A DNA stretch of 64,000 nt from Paraphoma chrysanthemicola (taxonomy: Eukaryota > Ascomycota > Dothideomycetes > Pleosporales > Phaeosphaeriaceae): assembly GCA_020744225.1 (NCBI GenBank), contig JAGMWG010000001.1, positions 1,240,001 through 1,304,000 on the forward strand. The letters are read 5' to 3'. The position numbers and the translations under genes are program-made. The notes below the pieces were generated by a model. That model searched no databases and had not been told where the DNA came from. It was given only the letters and a program-made list of their open reading frames with translations. Positions 32,381 to 44,926 of the stretch are shown one piece after another (position 1 is the stretch's first letter; each line of letters begins with the position of its first letter).

Positions 32381-35300
32381 TTAGGGGTGGGCGGTTCCAT
32401 TTGGTCCAAGCATGGATGGAATGGGCTTGCGCCGAGCCTTTGCCATGGGAATGCGTGGCACACCCTGTATGACTCGTGGCTCTTTCATCAATGTAGGATC
32501 CAGCTTTGCTGGGATGCGGCTGATGACAGCGCGATAATCGCCGGGAAAGCGCGAATTAGGGGGATTGGCAGATGCCGTACGCCAAAGATGGTCGGTGGTG
32601 TCGGAAAGGAAATCTGCCTTTGTTTTGTAGAAGAAGGACGACTTGCCGCGATTGCGTTTCGCCAGAATGACTTCGTCAAAGAGCTTGACGGTCGGATCGT
32701 CAGATCGTTTGCTCTCGCGTTCATGTATGAATTCATTGAAGCCTGCTGACGTTAGCGAATGACATTGCACCACGGTTGCCAATCTTACCCTGCGTCTGTT
32801 GCAGCGTGGCCAGGTACTGCACGTTCTCGCTTGGCTGACTCTTCATAAACTCGTCCATCTTGAACTGATAAAGCATTCCAGCCTTCTTGCGCTCACCAGT
32901 CGCCGGGACCAAAAAGCGTCGGTAAGTATACAGAAGACTGGCAAAGCACCGTACAAACGAGGCGCGGACTTGGTCTGGTCTAAAAGCCGTTGGGCAGACA
33001 ATACAGATTGTCTCGATACATCGGCCATGAGCATATGTAGTGCAGCCTGTAGCATGTTAGATGAGACAATTTTGGAGCACTATGCGACTCACCAGTACAA
33101 CGATATAGTCCGTCATCAGACTTCTCCTCGCAGATCGAGCAGACAGCCTTGTCTTCATGGGGTCGCCACTGCAGACAATGGCCTTCTTGCCATTGGGTCG
33201 TTGACGTATTCCGCACTGGCTGCATTGCCATACCAGGCATGATGGTGGATGCTGCCAAAGTAGATTGAGCATACACTGAAGGGGCGTACGAAGATCCGGC
33301 ACGCAATTCGTGGCTTAACGATGAAGTCGAACCACTCGGGGCATGTCCGAGGAATGGCTGACTTGGTCGACGTAGTGCTGGAAGACGTTCATGGCCAAAG
33401 GAAGAACTTCGACGAGATGCCGAATCGAAGTGACCTGATCGCTTCTCCCGAAGCTGTTGGACCTGCAGAGCATATCCGGAGTCGCTCCTCGAAATCGGAG
33501 TGCTGGGCATTGGCGGGAAGACCGTGGAAACTGGTGAGAGTTTTGGAGATGGTGGGGAGTTTGAGTAGGTCTTCACTGTGGTAGCGGTCGTTGGCCGATC
33601 ATTTCCTCGGCTTGAGGCACTCGATTGGAGGAATGCGTTATGGATCAAGGGCCTAGAGCTTTGTGGTCCGTCGACCGCACCGAATGATGTTGAGTTCAAA
33701 CCGACATAAGTCTGGATAGTGGAAGGATGGGCCTTGTGCGAGAAAACACCCGGGTTCTCGGAACTAAATGTATCATAAGGGTAGGCTTCAACGGCATAAG
33801 CAGGTGGTCCTGTGGGCACGCCAAATCGTGTATGATGCGGTGCAGAATGTTGCAAGAGCGCCATTAATTTCCGTCGCTGTTGGCGAGGTAAGGCAGGAGG
33901 TGGAGGTCCATTTGACACGATCGAGTCGTTGTCCAAGTCGACCAGCACATAATCATCCTCAGGGTAGTCGTTCGGCTCATATCGACGCTCGATTCCGACA
34001 ATGTACGGGCAGGGCGCTTCAATCGTCTGGACAAGACGTGCGGGAAGGATTGGGATGAAGACACCAGCCCACTGGAAGGGATACAGCAGGTTGGTGATCG
34101 CCATGCTTGCCAAGTGTAGCATTGCGGTGTGTGATGAGAGGAGGATGATTCGCGACTCGGCGAGCACAAATTCGAAAAGTGTGACTATGTTCGGGATCGA
34201 GAGGCACCGGAACAGTGCGTAGATGTCAATGTTGCGGGAACCAGGGATCTCGTTTGCCGCTTCCTTCCTGGCGTACATGCGAAGTTCACGGACGGCCAGC
34301 TCGACCTGTGTAATGGATGAAATCGGGCTGAGCGCCTCCGCACATAGATTGACGACATAGCGCTCAAGGGGCTGCCACATGCCAATACGTGGAGAGCTTG
34401 CTGGCACACGCAGAATGGCGCCGTTGGTCATGGGAACGACAACGGCTTTGAGCCACTCTTTCCAGAACGGTGTCAGACTCGCATCCCTCCCCATCACGCC
34501 ATAGGCACGTGGTATCCAAAGGCCAGTCTCGCCGTCGGTAAGACCCTCAATCTTGGAGGCTGCTCCGTGCCTGACTGGGCGGAGCAAGTCCGTCATGAGC
34601 TGGATTTTCTCCTCGACTGCGCTGATTTGATCCTCAAGGTTTTCACGTTCCTCTGACTCAGGGGCCACGTTCGGAAGTTTTGCCAAAAGCTGGGACAGTT
34701 TCGCACGCTCCAGTGCCAAGCGCTCGCCCAAGCTGCTCGCCAACTCGCGTTCTTCGGGATTCATGTGGACTCTCCGCCATTCTTCACATTGGCGCTCCAG
34801 TCCCTCGGCTGCGGTAGCGTTCAGGGGCAGCCATACTATCACGCAGATGCCGTAGAGCTTGTTGTTGTCGCCCCCGGTCATAGCAAAACCATGCCATTGG
34901 GTTTTTGGTCGCTCATCGGATGAAACTACGCTGACATCATTCGGAAAGGCGAACATGGGGACGTAGTCCGGGAAGGGATTCCGCCGTTTCAGCTCCTCGA
35001 CCATGTTCTTGGGCGGGTATCGGTCCAGCAGAACGGGCTCATATCGGCGCAGCAGCGGGTGCATGTTCGGCTCTGGCGTGAATGGCTGCGGCGCTGGAAT
35101 GACCGAATTGTACCCAGACATACGCTTTGACGTTCGAATAGATGCTGGATCCATGTCAGAAATTGCCGACTAAAAAAAGCAAGAGGCACACGGGCGCGAT
35201 GCAGCCCTACGTCTCTCCTTGTGCGTCATGTCAGGCTCCACTTACATTGTCGCGCTACCGAAGACTGTCGCTTCAAGCTGCTTTGCATGGTCGAAATGCG

Positions 35301-35870
35301 CCGCCTGATACTCCCCACTCCAGAGCGTATTCCAATGCCGTCCTCATTGCCCGCCTGCTGCACTCGCTGAGGCCGCGCGCGGGGTCGGGTCTGCGTTGGG
35401 CGGTTCTGTTGTGCGACACCAGCTGTAAACTGTATCTCTTCGAGAAAAGTGTCTCGCTCCGAGGCAAACTTGCGCAGTGCCTTTTCGAAATCCTGCTCGC
35501 TCAGGCCTTCGCCAAGCAGTTGCACGCCTTTGATGGTGGTGCTGCTGCGGTTGCTGGCAGACTGTTTGGCATCGGGGCCAATGATTGTGCCGACCGACGT
35601 GCGGTGCTCGCTGTAGCGCGCAGAGCGGCGGCCGCCGCTGTCACCATTGGGCAGACCCTCTTGCGACGTTGGGCGAATCGAGTCCGTCTCGAGGGCGCGG
35701 TCCTCCTCAATAGTCTCGTCAACTGGCGGGGCAGCAAGCGGCGAAGTGACTATGCTGCTGCCGTTTTGCTGTGCGCGCTCGTCGAAGACCTGCGACGACT
35801 CGATGCCAGAAATGAAGAAATAGTCGGCGAGCGGGGCGGACGAGGCATCGGCAGAGGAAGCAGGCGCCAT
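32381..35870 (-). CDS. DENN-domain protein with C-terminal C1-type zinc motif
   Basis: Four exons (35870-35246, 35144-33093, 33046-32789, 32742-32381), 1098 residues. The N-terminus ADYFFISGIESSQVFDE is the family opening. The tripartite DENN module continues with LWIPRAYGVMGRDASLTPFW, IPNIVTLFEFVLAESRIILL and FQWAGVFIPILPARLVQTI. A Ser-rich linker precedes a Cys/His cluster (HCLQWRPHED, VCSICEEK, CTGCTTYAHGRCI, CIVC) resembling a C1 domain, completed only when the 46-nt intron 33092-33047 is removed. DENN proteins act as Rab guanine-nucleotide exchange factors, so a role in membrane traffic is inferred; the partner Rab is unknown. Introns 2 and 3 are both 46 nt, near the lower limit. Intron 1 uses the acceptor GGATCCAG, because the earlier TTTTTTTAG would break the frame. 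Confidence 0.9.
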
Positions 35871-38240
35871 GGTCGCTGTAGCTGCTAGGTCATAGGATAT
35901 CCCAAAAGGTCAATGGCTGCAAGAGAGCGTCGGCTGCGTAGTTGCGTCGTGATAGGGCTCGAGTGGGCCGCGGCTCAGGTCATTGGGGATTGGACGCCAG
36001 CTCCAACGGTTGTTTGTGTGCGGGCGTGCAGGGCGTCAGACTACTCAGTACAATATGCACGGCAGCGGTCGAGGTTGTGCGACGGTGATGGAGATGCGGT
36101 TGCACGGGCGCCGCCTGTGTCGAAACGAATGGGAAGCTTAGCCTGAAGCTAGGAGAGGGCAGAGTACAGGGTGTGAGAGAGTAGGTGGAATTCGTGAGGG
36201 CGTGAACAGCAGTGCAGGCAGGCGAGGAGTGGAGGAGGCAGATAGCCAGAGCAGCGCATGCGTGCAGCGGACCCGGCACGCTTCACAGGCCATTCAAAAG
36301 GACGGGCTGCCAGATGCTAGCCAGATGCTAGCCAGAAGCATTCGCCGTCCCTGGGCGCACTCCCGCTTGCGACCTTATCGCAGAATACTTAAGGTTTAGC
36401 GGCCAAATGTCCCGCTCCTCGCGCCCTCAGTGGCTCAAGGCCTGGCCATGCCTCCCACCTGTCAAAATCGCGCGCAGAAAGCCGGATGCAAGGCACCACG
36501 ATCCCCAGTTCGTGCGCGACTCATTGTCCAGGATGCCCCGAGTCCGCGTGCGATATTGCCAGCCTGATTGTTTGGCATCCATAAGCAGCAGAATGGGTGC
36601 CGCGGTGCCGTCCAACGCGCCCTTGTCTGCGGGACAGCGACAGGGGACGCGCGCATTGGGAAGGCGCTAGGGCCATCACTGCCGAATGTGAACCCCCTAG
36701 GAGCAGCAAGGCACACACAGACCAGCCTGCAACGACGGGAGGTGTCTGGGTGCAATATATATAGACAGCCGCTCTGTGCAGACATGGCAGACGTTGGTTT
36801 CAGATGTAGGGCGTGCACAATATGCACTTTCTCTCTTGCTCCATGGCAGAAATAGGGGCGAGGCTATCACGTCGGCGTCAAGTCTATGTTGCCGTCACAA
36901 TATGCTTCTCACCGCAGCCTGGAGACCATGCAAGATTTACAACATGCCATGCATATGCACGCACACCGCGTTGTGTGTCCCTTTAGGATCCTGCCGACTG
37001 CATTGGATTCTGGTCTTCGAGATTCTTCTTCTGCATATTAAAGCATCCTTCATTCACATATACACACAACGCGATGTGATACATCTCACGCGCGCCATCT
37101 GTACCTGCAGCGGAAATGGCCTTCCATATTGGACGTTGGCGCTACTGCGCTCATGCAGGGTCAGCATACGCGAGGGAATTTTCATGGCGATCTTGCCAGG
37201 AAACACGATGGCAAGGCCACATGCGCGTACAGGCAGCGCCGCAAGAGTGTGAAAAGAGCAGAGTCCAACACGGTCCCATCAGCCAACATGCATACTGGCC
37301 ATGCCACTTTTACACATAGTTTCGTTGTGCATAGTATCTGCCATATGCCTGGGATGCACGCACGCATGAGAATCGCTTGAAATTGCCCCATTGTCATCCC
37401 AAGTCTTGGAGGCGCAGAAATTGCAATCGACAAGTTGACGGAACGACCGAGGCACTCATATCCCGCTCTTGCGCCGAAATGAAACGAGCGTGCTGGCGAT
37501 CTTGGGACCCTTGGGCAGTTCATTATTGAGATTGCTGAGAATCCTCATGGTCCTCGCGTTTCTGCGCCGTCGCACCGGACCCACAATTCCATCCGGGGTA
37601 CCTTGTCGCTTTTATACACAACAGATCCCCAACCCGTCTGGAGTATCATTCTCCCACGCTAAGTCCGGGTATTTCAAAGTTGGTATCTGGCAGTCGGCAT
37701 CCTTTTGCCGTGCTACCCTTTTCCGGAAGTAAGAACTGCAAGCTGCGAGGCTCCTGGAGGCAAGGACGTCGGGAGCTGATTTGTGACGGCTGCCGTAGAT
37801 TGATCAATGACTTCGTAGGACAAGAGCGAATCCTACTCGACGAGAGATCCGAGAGCGAGATCACTCTTACAGAATCCCTGACAATCTCCCGCAGAGCCCC
37901 ATCCTTGCGACGGAGTAACCTGGTCACAATAAATATGATCTTGGAGCCGCAAACGATCGCAGCGCTACAGTGCACTTGCCAGCGTGTTGCACACCCTTTC
38001 CGGTCCTAAGGTTTCCTATGCAACTCTGTACTATCGAACGGTGAGACCTCCGATGGTAGATGTGGAGTTCGTGGCCGGAAAGCTTTCCGAACTGACCACT
38101 CAAGCGCGCCGGTCGACGCAACCCAACAGATCGATCGTCGCTCGGCTGTCGGCGTGACGCAGGTACGTGAGCTACGGGGTAGACCGGAGACTTTCTGGCG
38201 TGGGCGACGTGTGCTTCAGCCGCTCAACATCTCAAAAAGT
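35871..38240. other. Intergenic, about 2.4 kb
   Basis: No recognisable gene. It contains a two-and-a-half-copy 11-bp repeat (ccagatgctag) at 36310-36336. Short ORFs in several frames have no motifs. Confidence 0.5.
36310..36336. repeat. 11-bp tandem repeat
   Basis: Two full copies of ccagatgctag followed by a partial copy, in the upstream region of the DENN gene. Confidence 0.85.
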
Positions 38241-39650
38241 TCAACGTCGACACGTCAGCCAACCAGTGCTCAGCGAACCGCGATCGCCTAATGCACCTCG
38301 CCATTGAATAGCGAGCTGTCCCAGAATTCGCTTATTGTCTGGCGTCGAGTCAGGCCCAGCATCATCCGATTCGACGCCATCTTGCTGATCTAGAATGAAG
38401 GCCACTTGAACCACATCGCGAGGGCTCAATATGGGTGCATTGCTCGTGGGACCATTCGCATCCCAATTCAACGAAGTTGATTTAAGCGGTAATTTCGGAT
38501 TGACATTGACTGCCTGTCTCTTCTGTTAGCTCATCTTGATGATCTTCGGGGTGTTGATATTGTGGCTGGCTGTCGAGCTACGGCTGCGCAAAGCTCGAGT
38601 CACAACCGGCACGCTACAATGGCTATGCATGATCGCAATCTGCATCAAGCGTAGTGCTCACAGACCAGGTAGGGTCAAGATCATGGCGTATGTCAAATGT
38701 CCCAGATAGATGAAATGTACAGCACACACGGGACGGCTACCGGGTAAACACCAAACAGCGGGAACTGGGGGTAGTACACACCTCTAGACAGACTGCAGCC
38801 TCCCCCATGTTTTCCAGCTGTGCCTCGAGCAGGTACCTGGATGGACCGCCCTGCTGGGTGAGGTCTCCTGCTTTCGTCCTAACACTGAGCAGCTGTTGAG
38901 CGACAAACTGGTACAGCTTGCGAAACGTTCGCACACGCCCACTTGCAGCTTTGCCCTCGCCTATCGCTGTCTCGGTGTACGTAACGGTGACGGCGAGAAC
39001 GTGATTGCCCTCTTCCTTCAACTCAAACCTCAAGATGCGTTGCAGCGACTGGCCTTGTCCAGGCGACGCAGCGCTTTCGTCGCCTTCCGCAGATTCCGCG
39101 AGGTCCAGGGGCGAACCGGCGGGGTTCGACGGTGTTTGCATATCGCCCTGTATCCGCACTCCGCTGACTGCTTTGGTCGTGTCGGCAGCATCAAGCTCGT
39201 TGTTCGCGCACAGCGTGCATGAGAATGTCTCGCCAACATAGGCACTGCCGAATGCTTCGGGAAGCTTTAGCACTGGGCTTAGAATGAACTGGCTGCTCGA
39301 GTTCTCTTCTGAGGGGTATGCTAGTGAAGCCTTTGGTGAGATGCCGAGGTCTTGTGAATTTGGGAGCGGGTACTGTGCTGCGAGAGATGGACGAGATAAT
39401 CTAGCGGAGTTATTAGAACATGGCGCATCAGGAGAGCACTTTTTGACTGCTGCATATGGTCTTCACTTGAACCTCTTCGGTGCTCTGAAGCTTGACCCAA
39501 GAGATGTGCGAAGCTCATCAAGCGTCTAGCATATTGTTGCTAGATATTGAAACCTTCACAATGGGATACGTACCTCAGTACTTTCAAGCTCACCGAATGC
39601 GGTGTCTTGAGCGAGTCGCCCATCGAAGGTTGGTTCCGCTGGTGGGCCAT
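38241..39650 (-). CDS. TRAPP complex subunit TRAPPC13 (DUF974), short C-terminus
   Basis: Three exons: 39650-39574, 39400-38782 and 38513-38241; 322 residues. Exon 1 ends HSVSLKVLR and joins in phase 2 to LSRPSLAAQYPLP across a 173-nt intron. Exon 2 carries LKLPEAFGSAYVGETFSCTLCANN and the beta-sandwich LLEAQLENMGEAAVCLE. Exon 3 joins in phase 0 (AVNVNPKLPLKSTSLNWD) and reads ILSPRDVVQVAFIL and LAIQWRGALGDRGSLSTGWL. The protein stops four residues later (TCRR). TRAPPC13 is a peripheral TRAPP III component that supports Rab1-type activation and autophagy in other eukaryotes. A second beta domain expected after GWL is not found; an alternative frame here reads VDVELFEMLSG and stop, so truncation or frameshift at the end is possible. 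Confidence 0.85.
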
Positions 39651-39819
39651 GTCCGCGGGAGTGGTGAACTTGCGAGGAATGACGAAGCTCGAATCCCAAT
39701 CCCGCGCCCCACCACGTCCAGGGTCCGTGCATGGGCCCAATTCTAAATTTCGCTTGGGCAAATGACCCGACTCCAAAGAAGACCACACCGTTCGAACAAG
39801 GTTCTTACGAGACTAGAAG
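39651..39819. promoter_or_regulatory. Divergent promoter, TRAPPC13 / SET gene
   Basis: Only 169 nt separate the two start codons of divergently transcribed genes, so the core promoters must share or abut this segment. No specific element recognised. Confidence 0.6.
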
Positions 39820-40416
39820 ATGGGCATTCTTTTGGAAGAGCCAAGCATACCGCTGCAGCGTTGTCCGGATCTGGAAATCAGGATTGACACCCCAAAAGGT
39901 CAAATTTTGGTGACCATTCCGAACGTCGACGAGGCGATCAAGCTGACTATGTCACAGGACGAGGGGTGTTCGCAACAAGAAATATATCCGCCAAGACAAT
40001 CATAGACACTTGTCCAGTGTTGGTTCTCGGACTGGCCGAGAACAAAGAGCATATCGAACAGACCTCACTCTACCACTACACATAGTAGGTGAGACGATGC
40101 TGATGGTTGCTCAAGTAGTGTTGACATCCCTAACAGTAATTGGCCGACCACTGATTCGAAAAATGCAAGAACAACAGCCCAGGCAGTGATCTTTGGTCTT
40201 GGCTCCATGTTCAATCACAAGCATGAGCAAAATGTCGTATGGGAGCGGGACACAAAGCGACTCATCATAACGTATCGAGCGGCAAGAGATATACGGGCAG
40301 GGGAAGAGCTGTGTATATCGTATGGAAGCCATCTAACATTCAAGGATACAGACGCTCCAAATTTGCCCCCGCCCGAAACGGAGCTCGAGCAGCTCAACCG
40401 CATACAGATCGATTAA
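39820..40416 (+). CDS. Small SET-domain protein (putative lysine methyltransferase)
   Basis: Three exons (39820-39898, 39958-40084, 40137-40416), 161 residues; no single long ORF shows it. The joined protein reads IRIDTPKGRGVFATRNISA, the SET opening, then TIIDTCPVLVL, and after the second junction SMFNHKHEQNVVWERD and the C-terminal GEELCISYGSH. These are the N-H-x4-N and the E-E-L-x-x-x-Y-G motifs that bind S-adenosylmethionine and the target lysine. No post-SET cysteine cluster is present. Introns are 59 and 52 nt (acceptors TATGTCACAG and CCCTAACAG). Small SET-only proteins of this type are widespread in fungi; substrate unknown. Confidence 0.88.
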
Positions 40417-40566
40417 AAGGAGCTAGACAGGACATAACGTACAAGTAGAAAAAACTGCGCAGTCGCATAGCGCTGAGCGCTAGTAACGACTTGCAAACGA
40501 CGAGCAGCCAACCAAATCACGCGCGACCAAACGCCATTTCCAACGGTCTGTATGGTGCAGGGAGGC

Positions 40567-42356
40567 TTACGCAGTGACAGGGTCGCTTGCTGGCTCGCTC
40601 TGCGGGGTGGCATCTGCCGAGCTGTCCTCTTCCGCATCGTTCCTGAGCTCGTACGCAAGGTCGAAACACTCTTCCAGAAGTTGTGTTACACGGCCCTGTC
40701 CATCCGGGATTTCCTCGCCAACCATGAATTTGCCATCTTTTCGCATGTTATCGATCGAATTCAGCTGCATCTACGTCAGTTCTCAGAAGTATCGTTTCGG
40801 CCGAGCCGCATACCTTCATGCTGTATGGATACAGCTCTCTTGGCGAAGAAACACCTCCTAGCTTCTTCACTTCGAGGAGACACTTGCGCAGAGTTGTCAA
40901 CTGGTTATAGATGGGCAGCAATGCCTCAGAGACTGGCTCCGAGGTCAGGAGAAGTTGGTAGATAAGAGCGTAGCTCTTCCGCAGCAGATAGAGCAATGTC
41001 TGTTAAATGTTAGCACAGTATGTCACAGGTCCTGGCTAGTTTGCGCTCACCCTCTGCTCGTAAATTTCTGCCGGCCTTCCCAGCGCATCAAAGAAATTGC
41101 CATCGACTCGCGCCTCGTCGATCCTATCAAGCTGACGCTGGTAGTCCCAGAGATCAGTCTCACGAAGTGACCAAGCTTGCGTCAAAGTAAGCTTCTCTAA
41201 CTTGTTTCGAATAGCAAGCAGTTTGTCGTATGTGTCTTGGAACGCCGGATTGATGCGACCTTGTCTGAATATGTGTTAGCGGATTTCTGAACCGTAACAT
41301 AGCAACGCTCACTTCGCCTTGATGAGAGTGATCCACAAGAGATTGCGGCGCAGGAGCGTTCCAAGCAAATTATTTGGGTCTGGAGCTGGTTCGGGGTTCG
41401 CAGCAGTGATTTGCATCTTGTCAACCATCTCAGCCAGCTTCTCCTCCGTGGTACCAGTGGCTTCGTACGCCAGAATGCCATGCTCCTTGAGTTCGGCCTG
41501 GACTTTCTGGAGCTCCTCGTTGTACTCGTCAACTTCATCGTTCGGAAACTGTCCCGCAGTCAGTACAATAAGCTTGCTGCGCGCGATCATTCATTCACCT
41601 TCGATCTTGCGTTGCAGCCAGCCAAAGATCTGAGTATCGAGACCAACTTTTCCCATTTGGGCGTCAACTCAGGTGTGAGCTGGGAGAGATTGAGTCGGAG
41701 TTCCGCCAATATCTCTTCGCAGACTTTGATTCGAGCATCGAGAAGAGTTAGAAGGTGCGGGCTGTACTCCTCTCGTCCCCGTTCGACGTAGCGCTGACAG
41801 TCAGCAAGATTCCGGGACAGCGCTTCAAGATCCTTGGACGAATAGAACATGGCCTCCTTCAGGTGATCCAACAGACGCTGGACTTGTCAGTGCGTTGAGC
41901 TTTTGTATCATGAAGCTGCCATACCTTGACTGTTGAGATGTACGAATATCTGCCATGAAACATCAGCTCACAAATAATCCAAAAAGAATATCAATAACAT
42001 ACACTGCTGGCGGCTCATGGTTCTTCCCTACCGTCAGATATGCAAGCGAGATAAGCTGAAAGCAGTCATCCAGCATGTAGTCGACTGTCGAGGATTAGTG
42101 AACATTAATGTCTGGCGACGAGAACCGCGCGCAACGCACCTTTGTTCTGCTCTAGTCTTTTGGTCTGCCGTATATCATTGAGGATGATGACTTGCTCGAT
42201 GACTTGGTCATACAGCTTCAGTACATCTTGGCTCTTGACGTAGGTCGAGCGGTCACGCTTCAGCAGTTCCAGCTCCGTCCGTATCGATTGAAGTCTGTCG
42301 AGTATCGGCTGCTCTTTCGGATCCAGCGGTATCCTCGGTAACGGCGAGTCTGTCAT
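40567..42356 (-). CDS. DUF2408 / UPF0662 family protein
   Basis: Eight exons: 42356-42140, 42084-42003, 41949-41925, 41877-41599, 41548-41313, 41264-41051, 40996-40814 and 40764-40567, with introns of 47-55 nt; 477 residues. All phases close on one frame. It is largely helical: LDRLQSIRTELELLKRDRSTY, the short exon 3 (IYSYISTVK-like junction), QRYVERGREEYSPHLLTLLDARI, EVDEYNEELQKVQAELKEHG, and a tail rich in Asp, Glu and Ser ending SDPVTA. The pattern corresponds to the fungal DUF2408 family, whose S. pombe member is an uncharacterised UPF0662 protein. No catalytic motif is evident. Function unknown; probably cytosolic. Confidence 0.87.
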
Positions 42357-42877
42357 TATCGGCTGTGTCTCTAGTTCGTCGGTATCCAGGCGTCTCTTTC
42401 CTTCACTTGCGATTGATATGCAGGTGTAGGGAACTTTGCACTTGGAGACTTTTGTGGGTAATGATTCGGGCGGCCAAGCGCAGCATGGCGGGGAAGCCGC
42501 GGACGTCAGTGCTCGGCTTATCGCTTATCATCACGGGCTTTGAGGGGCACTTCCTTGCGGGCCTTTCGGATTCTCATAGCCAGCATCGGCGAGACGCTTC
42601 AAATCTGCCATTCTCCATGGAACCAAGAAGGACTGGATGCCTTCATTCAATTGAAGAACCCACATGAACCTCTTGATGCTGAAGTTCCGCTGGCCACCAC
42701 GTTCTTACTTCCGACTTCCCAAGTTCTGCAAGAGCGACCCCTGCCAGTAGAGCTTGCGCTTGTCGTAAGCGGCTTAGCGGCATTACACTCGCTTAGTTCC
42801 TTCCACACAATCCGATATCGACTTCCACGTTCACTCACGTCAGTTCCACGACAACCTCACAGAACACAGTTGCCGCG

Positions 42878-43367
42878 ATGTCTACCTCCGAGCTAGCAAC
42901 CTCCTACGCCGCTCTCATCCTCGCCGATGACGGTGTCGATATCACCGTACGACTGCCTGCGCTGCAATCGCGTGTTCCATGCTAATCCTCGCAGGCGGAC
43001 AAGCTCCAATCACTCATCAAGGCCGCAAAGATCGAGGAAGTCGAGCCCATCTGGACAACCCTCTTCGCCAAGGTTCGCACGCCGCAATGAAATCTCCACG
43101 GACCACAGTTTCTGATATATGGCAGGCTCTCGAGGGCAAGGATGTCAAGGACCTGCTCCTGAACGTCGGCTCAGGCGGCGGCGCTGCTGCTGCTCCCGCA
43201 GCTGGCGGTGCTGGTGGTGCCGCAGCTGGCGGTGACGCCGCTGCGCCGGAAGAGGAGAAGGAAGAGGGTGCGTCATTCCACACAACATACCAGCAGCGAA
43301 TGTTCACTAACTCTGCGCAGAGAAGGAGGAGTCAGACGAGGACATGGGCTTCGGTCTCTTCGACTAA
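42878..43367 (+). CDS. 60S acidic ribosomal protein P1
   Basis: Four exons: 42878-42946, 42995-43072, 43126-43267 and 43321-43367; 111 residues, the normal length. It begins MSTSELATSYAALILADDGV, has DKLQSLIKAAKIEEVEPIW, an Ala/Gly-rich hinge, and the universal C-terminus EESDEDMGFGLFD, which is read only after the last intron is removed. P1 pairs with P2 in the ribosomal stalk and recruits translational GTPases; this tail is the GTPase-contact site. Introns of 48, 53 and 53 nt split a very short gene, typical for ribosomal protein genes in filamentous fungi. Divergent from the DUF2408 gene across 521 nt. Confidence 0.95.
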
Positions 43368-43818
43368 GCGTCTCCTTTCGTATCTTCTTCGACTTTTGCC
43401 TTACTCGGGGTGCACAAAACGGATCAAGCGGCATACTCCAATTGCTGGGACGGACCGTTCACGACCTTTCAGTGACACGGCATGCATACCAGCCATCTTG
43501 GAGAACATGGTGACGGCGTCATGAGATATGTATAGGTCGGCAGGTTCAATGAATTATTCGAAAAGTGCAAAAAACTGAGCCAGATCTGGTGCATGTGACG
43601 TACATGCTGGTGTACCATGTGAACTTCACTAACAGCACGCAATACCTGCTCTCGACGAACCATGTGCAAATGTCTTCGGAATATGTCAAGCAATTTGATG
43701 TTCGACGAATTCATCCGGCCCCGCCCGAAAGTAGTCTCACATCCGATCTATATCTGGTAGACGACCCTACCATGCCATGATTTCCCTTTCCCTGTTCCCC
43801 CTTGTCTTAATCACAGGC
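43368..43818. other. Intergenic, 450 nt
   Basis: Between the convergent P1 gene and BTB copy 3. Nothing recognised. Confidence 0.5.
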
Positions 43819-44674
43819 TCACTCTTCACGTCTCCGTTCCATCCAGACTCTGACCTCGCATCCTTTTTTCTCAGCCATACTGGTATGCCTGTGGTAATTG
43901 CAAGGCGCATCCAAGTATTGCCTCTGGACGGGTTTGCCAGCCATGTGCCTGACCATATCGACGATGATTTCCTTCGGCAGGTTCATCACTGCTTTTTTAT
44001 CATATGTGAGACCAGACTCGCAGTAGCCATCGACGAGGAGGCTTCGAATAACGTTGTAAGGCTTGGTGGGCTCATAGACGGCCTCAATGCACGAAGTCGC
44101 GATATAGCCGTTCAGACCAGCTTCGTCCTGCGCAGCCTTGTGGTACCATATAATGCGGTTGATGGGGTCCTGACGAAGCTTGGGAATTTCGTAAGCTTCT
44201 GCAAGAAATACATGTCCACGGCGATGTTGGCGTAATCCCAAAGAGACCCCTCAAATCCGTCCCACAGAGGCGGTTGATCATTGCAATACCAATCCCCTCC
44301 ACTGTTCTCACGAAGGAACCAACCGGGGTAGAAGGGTAGATTCTTCCAGCGTCCTTGGCCATGATGAGCGAGACAAGTAGCGGCGAATTCAGTTCCAATC
44401 CAGCTTAGAAAGTGTTCAACGGTCTGGATTGATACATTGCCGAGTTGAACAGCTTTGACGCCTTTGAGCTTGAACAGGCCTGCTAAGCTGGGTGTGTATT
44501 TGTCGAGGTGGATGCGGAGCATTTTGAAGGTTCGCCGTTCATTCGCCTCGACGATCTCGACATCGACCGTCTCCTCTCTGTGTTTTCTTAGCATCGTGCC
44601 TTTACGAAATCAAGTCCGATAGCTCACAGCTCTTCCTTTGTGTATGCACGTGGGCTGGGATCTTGAGTAGCCAT
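43819..44674 (-). pseudogene. BTB/POZ-type protein, copy 3, single frameshift
   Basis: Exon 1 44674-44628 encodes a leader (MATQDPSPRAYTKEEL) that matches copy 1 (MAPRDSQQPYTYEEL). A 50-nt intron (44627-44578, GTGAGC...CACAG) follows in the same phase 2. Exon 2 begins EETVDVEIVEANERRTFKML, passes LGNVSIQTVEHFLSWIGTE and reaches DYANIAVDMYF near 44206. There one base is missing from a T run, and the family sequence continues in the next frame as LAEAYEIPKLRQDPINRIIW to the TGA at 43819. The C-terminus holds CNYHRHTSMAEKKGC. One added base would restore the whole family protein, so this is either a young pseudogene or a sequence error at a short homopolymer. No splice solution was found at this point. 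Confidence 0.72.
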
Positions 44675-44926
44675 GCTTGATCTGTGAGAAGTCTTGACAG
44701 GTAGATGGATGTGGAGAAGGTCACACCATGCAGGACTCCTGTAAATATATTGCCAAAGGAACAATAGGGCTCGAAAGCACGAGTAAGTGAAGGCAGTAGA
44801 GCTACAAACCGTATGAAAAGCAAATTCTCCTTTAGCTATCTCACCTTATTCAGGCGTCGTGAGAACAACTTGTAGCAAATGACTCGATGTGGTAGACTGT
44901 AAGACTGATTGGGTGATCGAGGTGTA

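Noticed and set aside
36310..36336. Short tandem repeats as a CRISPR array or mobile element
   Set aside because: Only two adjacent 11-bp copies with no spacers, no terminal repeats and no transposase nearby.
44190..44215. An intron to explain the frame change in BTB copy 3
   Set aside because: No GT...AG pair of plausible length keeps the conserved residues on both sides; a one-base loss in a T run explains it directly.
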